Shown: one piece after another, positions 25,874-36,908 of the stretch
Layout: each line of letters opens with the position of its first letter
Numbering within the stretch: position 1 is the stretch's first letter
DNA from: Cucumis sativus
Lineage: Eukaryota; Streptophyta; Magnoliopsida; Cucurbitales; Cucurbitaceae
Reading direction: 5' to 3'
Length of the DNA: 64,000 nucleotides
Assembly (NCBI RefSeq): GCF_000004075.3
Contig: NC_026661.2
Location: forward strand, 3,658,001-3,722,000
Position numbers and translations under genes: made by a program
Notes under the pieces: model-generated
What the model was told of the DNA's origin: nothing
What the model saw: the letters and a program-made list of their open reading frames with translations, nothing else
Databases searched by the model: none

Positions 25874-27580
25874 TCAATCAGCCATGGCAGCAGAAGCTAG
25901 AATTTCCAAAACATTTTTAACTACTGTGAAACGAAAATCTCGACTACTCTCAAAGTGAGAGAAAGGATGCCTCAGGAATTGTTTCACTGTTTGACCAGAA
26001 GGATATCCATGCAACTTTATAATACTTATCAACCACGTGCACAGATGCACCACAATATGTGCATGACTTTCTCCGTCTGTATCAAGGAAATTAGTATTAG
26101 TTCACGCACTAATTTGACTAATCACAATGGTTGACGACTATAACATTATGCTGATGTTTTTTACAACATGAGAAAATACTAGGATAATGAGAAGGGTTGG
26201 ATACACAAGAGATGGGGTATGCACACTAGTTCCATCGGGAAAAATATAATGTATTCAGCCTGATAGTAATGAGATAAAGATCACATTACACGAAATATGC
26301 AGTGTGCCAAGAAAAGCAATCTAGTTGTCCATCCCTTCCCCAACAATCTTTAACTTTTTAAAAACTACCTAAATGAGAGCTAGTCGAATAAGTTAGAATT
26401 ATAAAGACCCCTCTACTCTGTATTTCTTCCTCCATACCATTTATCTTCGATAAGAAATCATTTGTGGATGATAGCTCTCTAAGAGAGCTGTTTTTTTTTT
26501 TAAAAAAAAGGAGCTGCCTAAATCAAGCTTTTTCTTATGAATTTAATGCTTAAATGTGTTCTTAGAAAGGAAATAGAGCAAAGGAGACTCTCGGGACGTC
26601 CTAGAACAAGTTGGGCTAAAAATAGAACAAATAGCAACAAAAGGAGCCAAATGACAAAAATGCCCCACAGTGCAGCGCCCCATTGTCGTGCAATGCTAGA
26701 GATATAAGGCATGATTTTGTGGTAGTGTCATGGTGCCATCACCTTTTTGTGCGTGCATGTGCATCCCTGCGAAAAGATGCCTCAACGCCACCCCAATTTC
26801 CTATATATTCACGTCAGATCTTAGGATTTGAAAAACAAGAAAAGAATGGAGGAGATGGAGAGGATTTCAGCAGGCACAACCTATTTTCTTCTATCAATTT
26901 AGTCTTGATAAACTTGTAGTTTTATTTTGAATGCTTCCTAATCTCTTCTACATCGTCATGATGTGTCAAGGTTAGTAGTTTTTCTAGTTAAGGAGTAAAT
27001 TAGAACTTCATCCGAACCATAAGAACCGGGTATGTAATTTAAAGTTAAGCTCTTCATTTGGTTGGAGCTCCACGGAAGAGTTAACAAGTTGAGCAGGGTG
27101 ATGAGGAAGGCACCCATAATGGGGGGTCGTGCTGTTGCATCCTTTGGTCTTGGTTTGGCTAGGCATAGGGGTTGCAAAAGATGTTTGAGGAATTCCTTCT
27201 CCATCCAATCTTTCACGAAAAAAGAAAGTCTTGGGAATGTGAGCGACCTTGTGGGGACTTTTGAGAGAAAGGAACAAAATAATTTTTGAAGAGCTAACAA
27301 GATCTTCGAGCAATGTAAGGTCTTTTGTGAGGTTATGTGTTTCTCTATGGGCTTCGATGACAAAGTACTTTTGTAATTGCCCTTTCATCTTTTAGTTATT
27401 CATAAAAAAGAGAGAAAAAAATTGCCAAAAAATTCAAATTTAGATTTCAAGAAATCACCATATCATCACTCCGAAGCCATGAGTGCATAAAAGTATCAGA
27501 CTCACCAGAATGTTGTGTGTGTCCATCATCATCATGAAATCTATTTCGTTTTCTATTGAAGAGGTAATAAGTAGCCACAG
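25874..27580 (-). CDS. Last two exons of an unidentified protein gene (5' part not found)
   Basis: Two pieces fit together exactly. Exon 27580-27506 (acceptor TTGGAG, donor GTGAGT) reads AVATYYLFNRKRNRF, then HDDDGHTQHS. Exon 26076-25874 (acceptor GATACAG) completes the split Asp codon and stays open for 66 codons: DGESHAHIVVHLCTWLISII, then GYPSGQTVKQFLRHPFSHF, then RFTVVKNVLEILASAAMAD and a stop. The phases agree (1 base + 2 bases), which random frames rarely do. A membrane-edge look (TYYLFNRKR) and a hydrophobic helix (CTWLISIIKL) can be seen, but I do not recognise the family. No convincing earlier exon was found before DPH1 at 28234, so this may be a truncated gene or pseudogene, or it may have far-off exons. 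A LINE tail sits in the 1.4 kb intron on the other strand. Confidence 0.45.
27050..27415 (+). mobile_element. LINE 3' end fragment
   Basis: The plus strand reads, across frameshifts, KEQNNF...EELTRSSSNVRSFVRL, then CVSLWASMTKYFCNC. This is the typical C-terminal tail of plant LINE ORF2 (ER/Q-N..F, then SLWAS..K.FCNY), ending in an A-rich tail near 27400-27420. It is heavily decayed and 5'-truncated. It lies antisense inside the intron of the unidentified minus-strand gene. Confidence 0.5.
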
Positions 27581-28233
27581 CTCCAAGAGGAGTAATTTAG
27601 TCCACCAGAACTTGTAAAGCCTAATCATGTCTTGAACTATAAGGGAGTTGCTTCATCTACCGAAGAATTTGATTTTCTGTCAGACAAATCATTTGAATTA
27701 TATTGTCCAAACACTTTTGACGCCATAAAAGAAAATGGCATGCAGATTTAGAAAAGTTGAAAGATAATACGACAAAAGGCAGAACCAATGAAGTATTAGG
27801 CCAGAAAATGCTCCCAGTAACATATAGAACAGAGCAATTCATGTATTGCATTGCACTCAACGTTGAATCACAGAACACATGTCCATAGATGGGCCAAAAT
27901 TCACCTAACTCCCCATTAAACTTGAAATAACTAATAATCCAAAATGTTAAACTACATTTCCAAAGAAATCCAAACAAAATAAAATTGTACAAGCCAACAG
28001 TCAACCATACTAAAGCAAATTCATACACATGATTGATATAAGAATGATTTCAGAAAGCAACATTGCCATCTAAAAATCTTCAAATTAAAATGCAGTGTCA
28101 GACCAATATTTGATAAAGCTGTAGATAATAGAGTTGTATGCTTATATGTACAATAAAAAATTTCAGAGGAAGCAGCACTTCTAGTTCTAACATATAAAAC
28201 ATTAAGCAATCTTGTATACCTTATTTGAAGAGG

Positions 28234-29622
28234 CTAATGTAAAGAAATGGCTTTGTCACTGATACAGGAAACATCTCTCCGGACGGGGCGAGAAACTTTC
28301 TTCTTTACATAGGAAGAGTTCCATTCACCACCATCCTGAGCATAATAATCCATAGGATATTCTCCTTCAGCTTCCGCCTTATTTATTTCATCGCCATTAC
28401 ATCCACATTCCCGACAATCATTACAACTCAATTTAGCTGAGCTCGTCCTCTCCCACCAACCAGGAATTAGTCCAAGAGCTACCTCAGCCTCAAATGGAGT
28501 AAGAAGAGGCTTAGCAAAAGCATCTCCCCAGTCAATTGAAAGACGGGGACAAGCTATCTGAATCCATGCATCCACCGAATCCTCAAACAAAGCCACTCTA
28601 TAAGGACTGATTTCAGACATTAATACAACAGTATAATCAAATCCTTTAGACTTCATCTTCTCTTCCAATCTCTCCAAAATTTTAGGGTTCCCTTGCCTCC
28701 CTAAAGTTCCCAACACAATACCCCAATTTGTAGCTTCCTTCGCCTTCAGAATCGCGCCTTTTCTCGACGCCTTCATTCCTTCATGATCATACTCCTCAAG
28801 CAATAACTTACCAATATACGGATCATACCGGAAAACCCTAATTCCAGGATTCGCAATCATGAAAGCTTCCAAATGAAACCTCCCATCGGCCACAAAAATC
28901 GCAACAGTCTCCCCATTATTACCGAACGCAGCAGTAGAAACTTTAGGAGCCGTACAGCCCAGAACTTCCCCAGCAGACAATGGCCTGGACTGAGGAATTA
29001 AAACCCTGATGCCATGTCTCTCTAGCTCCATCTTCGAAGCTCTAATAGCAGAGGCGAATTGAATTGTCCCAGCAAGCACCAAATTTGTAGAATCAAGGCA
29101 ATCAACATTGAGACGAACAGTATTAACAAGACGAGGCACATCAATAGCAATGTCTACAAAAACATAGAGGCAGGGAATGGTAGTGGAATCGATAGGGACG
29201 AGGCAACTGTGGCCGTAATGGACGAGGAGATCGGCATGGAGAGCGGAGGCGGAAAGGTCATCAACACAACAAGCGCCAAAAGTGACATCGCCAAGAACGA
29301 AGCAGTGGGAGGCTTTGCCGAAAGTGGTGAGGATATCGGAGAGGATAAGAGAGTACATGAGAAGACCTTCGGGGAGCTGAAGGGCAACACGGGAGGCGGA
29401 GGAGGAGAGAATTCGCCATACGCACTTGTGAACCTCGAAGTTGTAGTTGGAAGGAAGGAGAGAGATGGCGGCATTCAAGGCAGGATCGTTAAGGATGGAA
29501 TCGGGAATCTGATTCTTCACAAATCGCTTCGGAGGCGGCCTGGATCTTGGCGGCGGCTTGTCCTCGGTGCTTTGCGAGAGAACGGCGAGCTCTGATGATG
29601 GGTTTTGGAGCTCCGACTTCAT
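28234..29622 (-). CDS. DPH1: Diphthamide biosynthesis protein 1 (3-amino-3-carboxypropyl transferase subunit)
   Basis: Radical-SAM-like [4Fe-4S] enzyme. With DPH2 it transfers the 3-amino-3-carboxypropyl group from S-adenosylmethionine to a histidine of elongation factor eEF2, the first step of diphthamide synthesis in the cytosol. Single exon of 462 residues from the ATG at 29622 (MKSELQNPSS); the in-frame sequence upstream lacks an ATG. The three cluster cysteines of the family are present: GACC at 118/119, GCTAPK at 223 and IACPRLSIDWG at 358. Other family blocks are VALQLPEGLLMY (79-90), TIQFASA, the YDPY segment and the C-terminal LTPFEAEVALG. The C-terminal tail is Cys/Asp-rich, then basic. 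Length and motif spacing are normal. An intronless form is plausible for plants, though I cannot compare it here. Confidence 0.96.
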   Translation of the reverse strand: MKSELQNPSSELAVLSQSTEDKPPPRSRPPPKRFVKNQIPDSILNDPALNAAISLLPSNYNFEVHKCVWRILSSSASRVALQLPEGLLMYSLILSDILTTFGKASHCFVLGDVTFGACCVDDLSASALHADLLVHYGHSCLVPIDSTTIPCLYVFVDIAIDVPRLVNTVRLNVDCLDSTNLVLAGTIQFASAIRASKMELERHGIRVLIPQSRPLSAGEVLGCTAPKVSTAAFGNNGETVAIFVADGRFHLEAFMIANPGIRVFRYDPYIGKLLLEEYDHEGMKASRKGAILKAKEATNWGIVLGTLGRQGNPKILERLEEKMKSKGFDYTVVLMSEISPYRVALFEDSVDAWIQIACPRLSIDWGDAFAKPLLTPFEAEVALGLIPGWWERTSSAKLSCNDCRECGCNGDEINKAEAEGEYPMDYYAQDGGEWNSSYVKKKVSRPVRRDVSCISDKAISLH

Positions 29623-30991
29623 TTTTGATATGAGAAAAACTAAAAGGCGAATTTCCAAAACTTAGGAACCCTATGAACTATGAAGTATGAACCACTGTTA
29701 AATTAATCACCTCTTTAACCTTTTCAGTATCCGTTTCAATTGAATTAATAACAAAGTACTTTTTAATAATACATTTTTTTAACACAATTGTTTAGATTTT
29801 TTTACCTACTTCGTTTTTAAAACTTTTTTTAAATAGATTATTTTATAAATAAATTTTTTTTAAAATGTATTATTTTAATTTATTAAACACTACCATTTTT
29901 TTTAAAATAATTTTTTTTTGACAAAATTAAACACTTTACAATCTTAACCAAACACACCTTAAGTAATAGTTCTTAAGTAATAGTTCTTGTTATCTAAAAT
30001 TATCTAATTATACAAAGATGAACGGATTGAGCATAGAGCCAATATAGTGGTTTAGATCTCTATCTTGAATGGACTCAGTCTAGCAACTTTTTGTTCTAAA
30101 TGTTTCAATCTACATACCTCTTAAAGCATTAAATTCCTAGGGAGAAGAAACCAGCACATTTCAAGTTTTATCGGTTGTAATTAAGTTAGTTTATAACTCA
30201 TTGGTATACTTTATTTGTAGTTTACCCGTTTTAAATGCTTTTTCGAAACTTTGATTTTTAGAAAATTAAACTTTGCTTTTATTTAGTTTAGGAGCCAATT
30301 TGATTAGGTAAGAAGAGTTTTTGTTTGCAATGAGTTTCTCATGGTTTTATATATGGGTACGTTTTTTGTTCATTTAATAAAAATTTTAATATATAAGAAA
30401 ATAATATTTTGATTACTTTGGACAGAATTAATTAAAGGAAAACTTAAGCCATTTTCATGGAATTGGTTAGGTGAGAAAGTGTGAGTCAATTTTTAGTTTG
30501 TTGGGAGAGTGACAGGCCACGCAATAGCTAAGGTCTTTTAAGAGCACTTTAGTGAGTTTGAAGGCGAAAGTGAGACTTAGGTCGACACATTTCTTAGTTT
30601 GTTTCCGAAGGAAAAGGTCATTTAATTAAATACTTTTTAGAAAACTTTTATACATGGTTTTTGATCCATAAACAAACTTTGACTTAATTAACAATCCTTT
30701 TAAGATGGTTTTAGACACTTTTTTAGTTTATTTCGAGATTAAGAATATATCACACATATATATATAATTTATCTCTCTTTATTCATGATATTACTGATTA
30801 GCTCATTTGCATATGCCATTCATTATCTTATGGTATCTAAAACAAAAGGATGTTTATAAAAGTACTCAACCTTTGTTGCTTATATTTAAGCAAAAAGGGA
30901 TATTATTTATGACATATATTATGTCGATATTACATACTTATATTTTGATAATACTTCTGATAGATGATCATGATATCTCTGATCATGATTT
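29623..30991. other. Intergenic, AT-rich
   Basis: 5' flank of DPH1 and 3' flank of the PP2 gene. It holds long A/T runs (29760-29930) and a small tandem duplication (AAGTAATAGTTCTT repeated near 29960-29990). No gene seen. Confidence 0.6.
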
Positions 30992-32013
30992 TTATGCAAA
31001 ACACGATTTTGGTCGAATTTCAACACCTTTGATAATAAGACCCTTCTTCCAACGCCCATCATGTTGATATAGGCCAACCTCTATCTCACCACCACTCTCA
31101 CAGCTACAGTTATCGACCGAGAGATCACCAGCCGCAATCTCCACCCATTCTCCTCGTTTTAAACTGTTCAGAATTAATTTACTTTCTATCTTGCACCCAT
31201 TTGGCCTCTTCAGTTCTAGAGTCACAGGAACTTCCCATCCTGAAGCTCCTGGGAGTATCTTTACTATAAAATATATAACATACACAACTCTTGATGAAAG
31301 GATTGGTGAACTGATTTTCACACGCACATCAAACCAAGATACTTGTATAAGCTCCGGCACGTCCCATTTTTCCCTGCATAAATAATATATAGCAACTAGT
31401 TCATTATCTATACCTTTTCGTATCTCCAAATGGTTGTACTTCTAAATTAATTGTCTATCAAAACTACCTATGATTAATAAATAACATTGGAAATGAAAGT
31501 AAGAGAATGGTTTATAAATTAGAGGAAATTATCTACCCAGCTTCTGTGAAGTTTATCCACTTCCAGTAACGAGCATCGCTAACCCATGCTATTGACAAGG
31601 CTCTTGGATATATCCACCACCAGTTACTGTTTGTCTTCTTATCAAGCTTATACTTCTGCATTATTATTCAAAGCAACGAAAGAGAGAACCATATATTAAT
31701 CACCTTTTTAATCATTCATAACGATCAACTTTGATGTAATATAATTAAAATTGTGTACTACTTAAAAGTATATATATATATATATATATATTAGTTTACA
31801 GACATAAACAATAAAATGTATACATGTATGTGGATATATATATTCACTTGCCTTATTGTTGAATATGATTCCACTAGAGACTTGAGCATAAAGTTCATCG
31901 TAGGAAGGCCAAAGGAGTTGCACGTCTGAATCTTTACATAAAACTTGTAAGCAATGACCATACTTGGCTACTGCTTGTAATTTTTTTTTTGCTTCCGACT
32001 CCTTTTCGCACAT
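30992..32013 (-). CDS. Phloem protein 2 / Nictaba-type lectin (PP2-A-like)
   Basis: Carbohydrate-binding phloem lectin family; cucurbit PP2 binds chitin oligomers and travels in the sieve-tube sap. Three exons, 32013-31852, 31655-31537 and 31373-30992, give 220 residues. Domain landmarks run in order: LWPSYDELYAQVSSGIIFNN, WWWIYPRALSIAW with ARYWKW, then WDVPELIQVSWFDVRVKI, and near the end EIEVGLYQHDGRWKKGL and GVEIRPK. No F-box precedes the lectin domain, so it belongs to the short A-type. Intron 1 has a GC donor (AAG/GCAAGT). A GT four bases on would break the frame, so GC-AG splicing is required here. Intron 2 is GT-AG (GTAGAT). A TATA box lies about 90 bases upstream. The start ATG follows CTTGACAAA. 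Confidence 0.93.
31769..31791. repeat. (AT)n microsatellite in PP2 intron 1
   Basis: A pure TA run inside the GC-AG intron, close to the middle. It could vary in length between individuals. Confidence 0.9.
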
Positions 32014-32100
32014 TTTGTCAAGCTTTGTTTTTCTTTTTTTTTTTTTGCTTTGTTTATTGAGGAGTGGAGAGGTGAATTAAAGTGGGGATCGAGAAGGCAA

Positions 32101-32108
32101 TATTTATA
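32101..32108 (-). promoter_or_regulatory. TATA box of the PP2 gene
   Basis: On the minus strand TATAAATA occurs 88-95 bases before the start codon, in a G/C-poor region with no competing match nearer the gene. Confidence 0.6.
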
Positions 32109-32109
32109 A

Positions 32110-35100
32110 GTCCTCATGCATGAGAATGAGTCAATACCATACTTTTTATTTTAGTGGTTCGTGTCTAAGGGAATTTGATACCCTTTTAAAAGCATGCCTT
32201 CTTTTTTATATTCATTTTTAGAATTAATACATTATTCTCTAATTTCTTTCTCTTTATTAATTAAGATTTTAGATTATCCTAAATAAATATTTATTTAGAT
32301 GTCTATTATAATTGTAATTGCATGTGTAAATGTTGACGGGAGAGCAAATGTTTTAAAATGAAATGGAAAAATAATTATAGCATAGTATAAAATTTAGGAA
32401 TGTCTCTTTAGGTGAAATTACATTAAAAAACAATTATGAAAATCTTGGATGGTAATAGGAAAAAACTCATATGAATTCATTTTTTGAGGAGAAGCCATTT
32501 AAAAACTTAATAAAAAAATGTTTGAGCCAACTTAAAAATCTATAATTTTTTTTAATGTTTCATATTCAATTTGTTTAGAAATAAAAGTTTTGAGTTGAAA
32601 AGAAATATAAAAATTTGAGAAAATATGAAATATTAGAAAAAGTAGTTTGGTGGTAAAAGTTTCATCATCAGTAAAAAGAAATGGCATTTTTGTGTGAAAC
32701 TAAAGAATGGTATATAATAAGAAAAGAGTTTTTTAACCAAAATATATATATAACAAAACAGTCAAATATTTACGAGCAAAAATGAAAAAACTCACAAAGC
32801 TCACGATAGAAAGTACAAAAAATAATTCATGATTAATTAGCACAGAGTGCCGAATGTATTTGGTAAATCATGATTTGGCTATTCTTTTCCTAATAGTTTA
32901 ATTTGATAGTTAAGACTTAATATTCTTTTGGTTATCCAAATCTAAACTGTTCTTTAAAATTTTTTGGTAAAGATCTCTTAGATTTGGTACATGTTTTTAA
33001 ATTTTGGTACATTTGGCTACCCAATATTTCACCATCTTTTATATTTGACACACAAACAATTAAATAACGAAATAACAGTTTGAAAAAATAATTAAAAAAA
33101 GTACATCTTTTATATTTAGTACCAAATAACAATTTGAAAAAAAAAATACGAAAAAACGATGAGAAGAAAAAAAATTATGGAAGAAAAAAAATAGAAAATA
33201 TTTGAAAAAAGAATAGTCGGCTTTTGTTATATTTATGAAAATTAAAATAATAAAAATCTAAATTTAAAAATAGCTAATTAAAAAATTTGAAAATTTATCA
33301 GAAAAATTTCAAAAAAGATCAAAATTTTAAACAAAATGGAAAAGAATAAAAAATAAAATAAAATAAAAAGCAATAGGAATATTTTCAACAAAATTCTTTT
33401 ACTTTGTTAGCCTTTCGAAAGCTGAAACGTTTAAATTTATTACCATTTTTGAAGAAATATATCTATTCATTTTCTTCATTTGAAATTTAGAACAAATGGA
33501 TAAAAGTAAATCTAAGGTTAAGGCAAATTTTTTGAATAAGAACCCTCCACACTTTATATTAATTTTATTGATTTGAACTTTATATTCTTTTTCTTTTTAT
33601 TTTGATAACAGATTTATATTCTTTTAAAAGATATATTTTCCATATATTCTTAATTTTTTAGCATAGTATACTTTATCCAATTGTAAATAGCAAAACTATC
33701 ACAAAAAAAAAAAATATTTACAAACATACAAATTTTCAAATTTTATCAAAAACTTTTATAAGTGTTCATCAATCTTACTAATACATACTAATAGAAGTTC
33801 ATATGTAAATTTGTATCCATATCAATCCTTGATAGAATTTGAAATTTTATTATATTTTGTATGTTTGTTTGGTGTTATTATATTTAAAAATGATTATTGA
33901 GATTTAATTCTTAATTATTCTTGTAAAGAAAGAAACAATTGAATTGAAGAATGCACCATATTCATTCATTAATGCTTAATGCAATTAATAATGGTATGAA
34001 TTTAAACTTAGAACTTTCGTAAAAGTATTTTTATATTATCTATAACATCTTATCTTATATAATTTTACTAATTAAACTTCTAAACTTTCATAAACAAATA
34101 AATTTACTCACTCAATTTAATTTACCTTTGAAAATCGTCCATGCGCATTAGTTCTCATTGTCAAAATTGTCCATTCGTCAATAGTTTTCAAGTTAATCTT
34201 ATTAATAAGTATAAGTTATACGTCTAAAGTATGAGTCACCCAATTTTAATCAAATGCTAATGGCAACGTTTCATAAAATTTAGACAAGGTGATTGATCAA
34301 ATTAAAAGTTTAGGGGTGTAGTTGCAACAAACCTCATACATTAAGGATGATTTGTGCAATTAAGTTTTTTTATTTATATAATAGAGATTTTCTATAAAAA
34401 AAAATATGTAAAATATTTACACATAATTTCGAAAAAGGAAAAAACTCACTGCATTGGTAAACACCCATAACTATATCCAAATTTCAAGATTATTTGAGTA
34501 CACGATTGTCCAAATCTAAACGGCCGTGTGCCAACATTTCAACCATTTTTTCGAAGATGTTTTATATTTGGTACACTATTTTGAACCAAATAACAATCTG
34601 ATAAAAAAATATAAATTTCATGATGAATTGAAAACAAATATCATGCTTGAAAAAAATATATATAAAAGAATAATTGAAGAAGAAGAGAAAAAAGACAATG
34701 AAAAGGAAAAGAGAAATCTTAAGAGAAGAAAAATCGTAGGAGAAGAAAGAAGATGGTGAAATATTTTTTAAAAGTAGTCAACTATATAGATTTTTCGATT
34801 TTGTTATATGGTAAATAAATATTTTGGTATTTTGCTATATTTTATGAAAAAAATCAATAAAATATATGTCCAATAGAAAGTTTATTATACCTAAAGAAGT
34901 TTGTGTAGACTTATTCATTAATTGACATTGTGAATTAAATAAAGTTATTGAAAAATTCATTGTTCACTGAAATTATTGAGCTTCGGAAGATGTTAATTAT
35001 CTGCATTTGTTTTTCTTTTTTCTTTCTTTCTAATTAAAAATTAGTTGCTGAATTTGCAAAAAGGAACATATATATACATTAAAATTTTTCCTTTAGATAA

Positions 35101-36908
35101 TGTGATAATTAAACTTTATTAATTTATATATATATATATATATAGAAAATAAAAATGTAATCTATGTGAGAATGCTCAAGAGAGAGAATAAATTGAATAA
35201 ATATCACATCTATTTCCTTCCCTTTATATATATCAATACAAGAGTATGTTCCCATGGTGTATATCCGAAAAGAATATTTAAAATCTTCAATGGGTAGATT
35301 TGGACTAAAGAGCATATCCGATTTTGACTAATCCAATGGACAAACATATTACACAAATGTGTCTAATGAATGAGAGAGGTTAGACGAAGTCAATAGAATG
35401 TAATATTACCCAATTCGGACCTAAAGAATAAGAGAGGTTAGAACAAAGTAGATAAATAGGAAAAAGATAAAGTTTAATAGCACAATTTTATTTTAATTTA
35501 TAAAAATGAAAAAATAATAATAATAAAGTCTTACAAATAGGACTTACATGCCTCAAAAAAAAACTAAACATTTATTAAAAGTAAAGGTTCAATTAAAATA
35601 TAATTTTATTACATAAACATATAAACATTTATTAGATTTAAAGGTTTGGTTATGATATAATTAACTTAAGCTATGATAGCTATTGAAAATAAATTTTAAA
35701 TTTCGTTAGGATCTAACACAATATCCGAGTTTGAAAAATGTTTCGAAAATCATGTGACCTTACAAATGTACGATAGTACGTAAAAATCATAAGATATAAA
35801 AAAAAGTGCAAGTTAGAAAATTTGCTATAAAACTTATTAATTCCGTTTTTTTTTTTTTTTTTTCGCTATAATTTCAACCGGCTCTTCATATTTTGTCAAT
35901 TCATCCACCTGGAGACTCTTCCTTTAAAGAATAAACCATAATTAATGCATTCCCTAAAACATTTGGGCTTAGTAAAATAGGAGAAAAACAAAAAGCAACT
36001 TGATTTGCCTTTCCATGTGAAGAATGAGAACAAAAGAAACTCATTCTCATCCATGGAACTCTTGCTATAACTAAAGTTTTGTACTGACCTAATGCATTGT
36101 GACTAGTACAAGAGTGGTGCCAGATTCTTTTTGTTTTACCAGTCAGATGATTTCTTCTATTTGAATTTTGACAGCAATAGCAGCAGGCGTCATCTGTGCA
36201 GAACAAAATTTTAAATTAAACCTTCAAACGAAAATCCAAAAATAAATCAGAGGGCTACTACGAACCCATGACTTGAGGAAGATGATAATGGTTGCAAAAA
36301 CTTGTCGAGGGTCTTTACAATCAAATACATTTATAACATACCAATCAATAACTTTTACTACTAGACAGTAACAGTAGCAAGAATGGGGACAAACCACTGG
36401 AAGTCTAAGATAAAATCTATCTACAATATGTCTTGTTGGGTCATTTGTGCTTTAAAATCTTGTAGTTAATTAGTTATGTATCTAGGTTTAATTGCTAAAT
36501 TTGTAATACTAAAGGTCTCCATTACATTAAAAATCCAACCGGTTGTTAGATGTAATCTTGAGTAGCCTAAATAGTCTAGTATGTGGATTAAAGTTTATCA
36601 ATGTTGGAATGATATCCTTACATACAGAAAGGAGGACATATCTAACATTAATATCCGCTTAAGTTACTATCAATAGACTTTGATGGGTGTAAAATTGAGA
36701 TTAAAGAAAAAATTGATGTAAAAGAAAACCAACTTGGTATGCCCGAAATTAGCTAATTTTATCATTTACTACAAATACTTTTGAATTAATATGGATAAGC
36801 AAAATATCTATACCCACAAGACGTCAACACAATAATCTGGGTTGCCGAGACAAATGAACAAGTTAACTAACACATAATTTCTTTTATATTTTTACCTGTT
36901 TCTTTCGT
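32110..36908. other. AT-rich, gene-poor region with diverged repeats
   Basis: No gene seen. Two stretches, about 32930-33250 and 34500-34860, share a run of phrases in the same order (CCAAATCTAAAC, TTTATATTTGGTAC, ACCAAATAACAAT, an A/G-rich block, then TTTTGTTATAT). They look like old copies of one repeat. An (AT)n run lies at 35125-35144. The segment 35880-36900 may include 3' UTR of the PPR gene ending at 36909; a minus-strand frame at 35901-36206 has no recognised homology. Confidence 0.5.

Noticed and set aside
29059-29595. 178-codon plus-strand frame opposite DPH1
   Set aside because: Antisense shadow of a conserved coding exon; no homology or promoter.
35901-36206. Cys-rich minus-strand frame starting FCTDDACCYCC
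   Set aside because: Considered as an extra exon or zinc protein, but the cysteines match no zinc pattern, there is no ATG, and it lies downstream of the PPR stop where 3' UTR is expected.
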